A stretch of 63,546 nucleotides of DNA from Bacteroidales bacterium. Its GTDB lineage: Bacteria; Bacteroidota; Bacteroidia; Bacteroidales; Paludibacteraceae. Positions 63,467-63,546 of the stretch are shown piece after piece. How positions within the stretch are numbered: position 1 is the first letter of the stretch; the number at the start of each line of letters is the position of its first letter. The DNA lies in assembly GCA_012519425.1 (NCBI GenBank), contig JAAYQF010000025.1, positions 1 through 63,546 on the forward strand. Direction: 5' to 3'. The notes below the pieces were generated by a model. That model saw only the letters and a list, made by a program, of their open reading frames with translations, was not told where the DNA came from and searched no databases. Made by a program: the position numbers and the translations under genes.

Positions 63467-63546
63467 ATGAAAAAACAACTCAAAATAGCCCTGGTAGCAC
63501 ACGATGCACGCAAGGCAGACATGGTAGAATGGGCAGTTTTTAACTC
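63467..63546 (+). CDS. mgsA: methylglyoxal synthase, 3' truncated by window
   Basis: Only the first 26 codons are in the window. They read KIALVAHDARKADMVEWAVF, the conserved N terminus of methylglyoxal synthase (LVAHDxxK, phosphate and substrate binding), which turns dihydroxyacetone phosphate into methylglyoxal. The gene is divergent from the XylR-like regulator and probably not part of the glycan locus. Confidence 0.85.
   Translation, partial: MKKQLKIALVAHDARKADMVEWAVFN

Overview
The window comes from a member of the phylum Bacteroidota, most likely order Bacteroidales (Dysgonomonadaceae/Paludibacteraceae-like). The pointers are: promoters of the TTTG-N19/20-TAnnTTTG type, a SusC/SusD pair, lipoproteins with acidic residues just after the lipid-anchored cysteine, proteins ending in type IX secretion (T9SS) sorting domains, BACON and MACPF domains, and a NagA/NagB/FucP-type sugar transporter set. 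The exact genus cannot be told from the sequence alone.

1-16.5 kb is an ordinary housekeeping block, mostly on the plus strand: the end of an MsbA-type ABC exporter, tyrS, a membrane-anchored AraC-like regulator, purD, a sigma-54-type response regulator without a DNA-binding domain, rpiB-thiL, a GH43 lipoprotein, then (minus strand) pssA, dtd and asd. After these come a lamin-tail-domain protein, a run of FKBP-type prolyl isomerases with one PPIase-less paralogue, an Lrp/AsnC regulator and trpS.

16.5-27.1 kb is an accessory island. Six tightly packed minus-strand genes encode predicted lipoproteins: a small unknown one, three BACON-MACPF (perforin-fold) proteins in a row, a BMP-type periplasmic-binding-protein-like lipoprotein, and a fusion of an amino-acid-type binding domain with a legumain-like C13 peptidase. 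A divergent pair (outer-membrane barrel plus lipoprotein) sits at the promoter end. The layout suggests a multi-component surface or secreted pore-forming system with a fused sensor-protease, possibly an antagonism system like the BSAP toxins but with a different gene set. This is the best candidate for an undescribed system.

27.2-63.3 kb is a large glycan-utilisation locus for GlcNAc-containing glycans, nearly all on the minus strand. From the regulator end it has a XylR-like AraC regulator, a FucP-type transporter, nagA, nagB, a Gfo/Idh/MocA lipoprotein, SusC, SusD (with a probable frameshift near its end) and two leucine-rich-repeat T9SS cargo proteins. It continues with a free LRR protein, a sialate-O-acetylesterase-LRR fusion, DUF1080, GH89 alpha-N-acetylglucosaminidase, two paralogous TIM-barrel glycosidase-LRR proteins, two more Gfo/Idh/MocA proteins, a giant HEAT-DUF1080-DUF1080 protein and a NagX-like acyltransferase. 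Six genes share one WGDG-LRR cassette. DUF1080 and Gfo/Idh/MocA genes together suggest that an oxidise-and-eliminate (3-keto-glycoside) route works beside classical hydrolysis. The window ends in the first codons of methylglyoxal synthase.

Non-coding structure includes a dispersed hairpin-plus-leader element in front of three genes, a GC-rich degenerate intergenic repeat at three sites, a 75-bp element with perfect 15-bp inverted ends, a decayed DUF4143-ATPase fragment, and several consensus promoters. No tRNA, rRNA or CRISPR array was seen.
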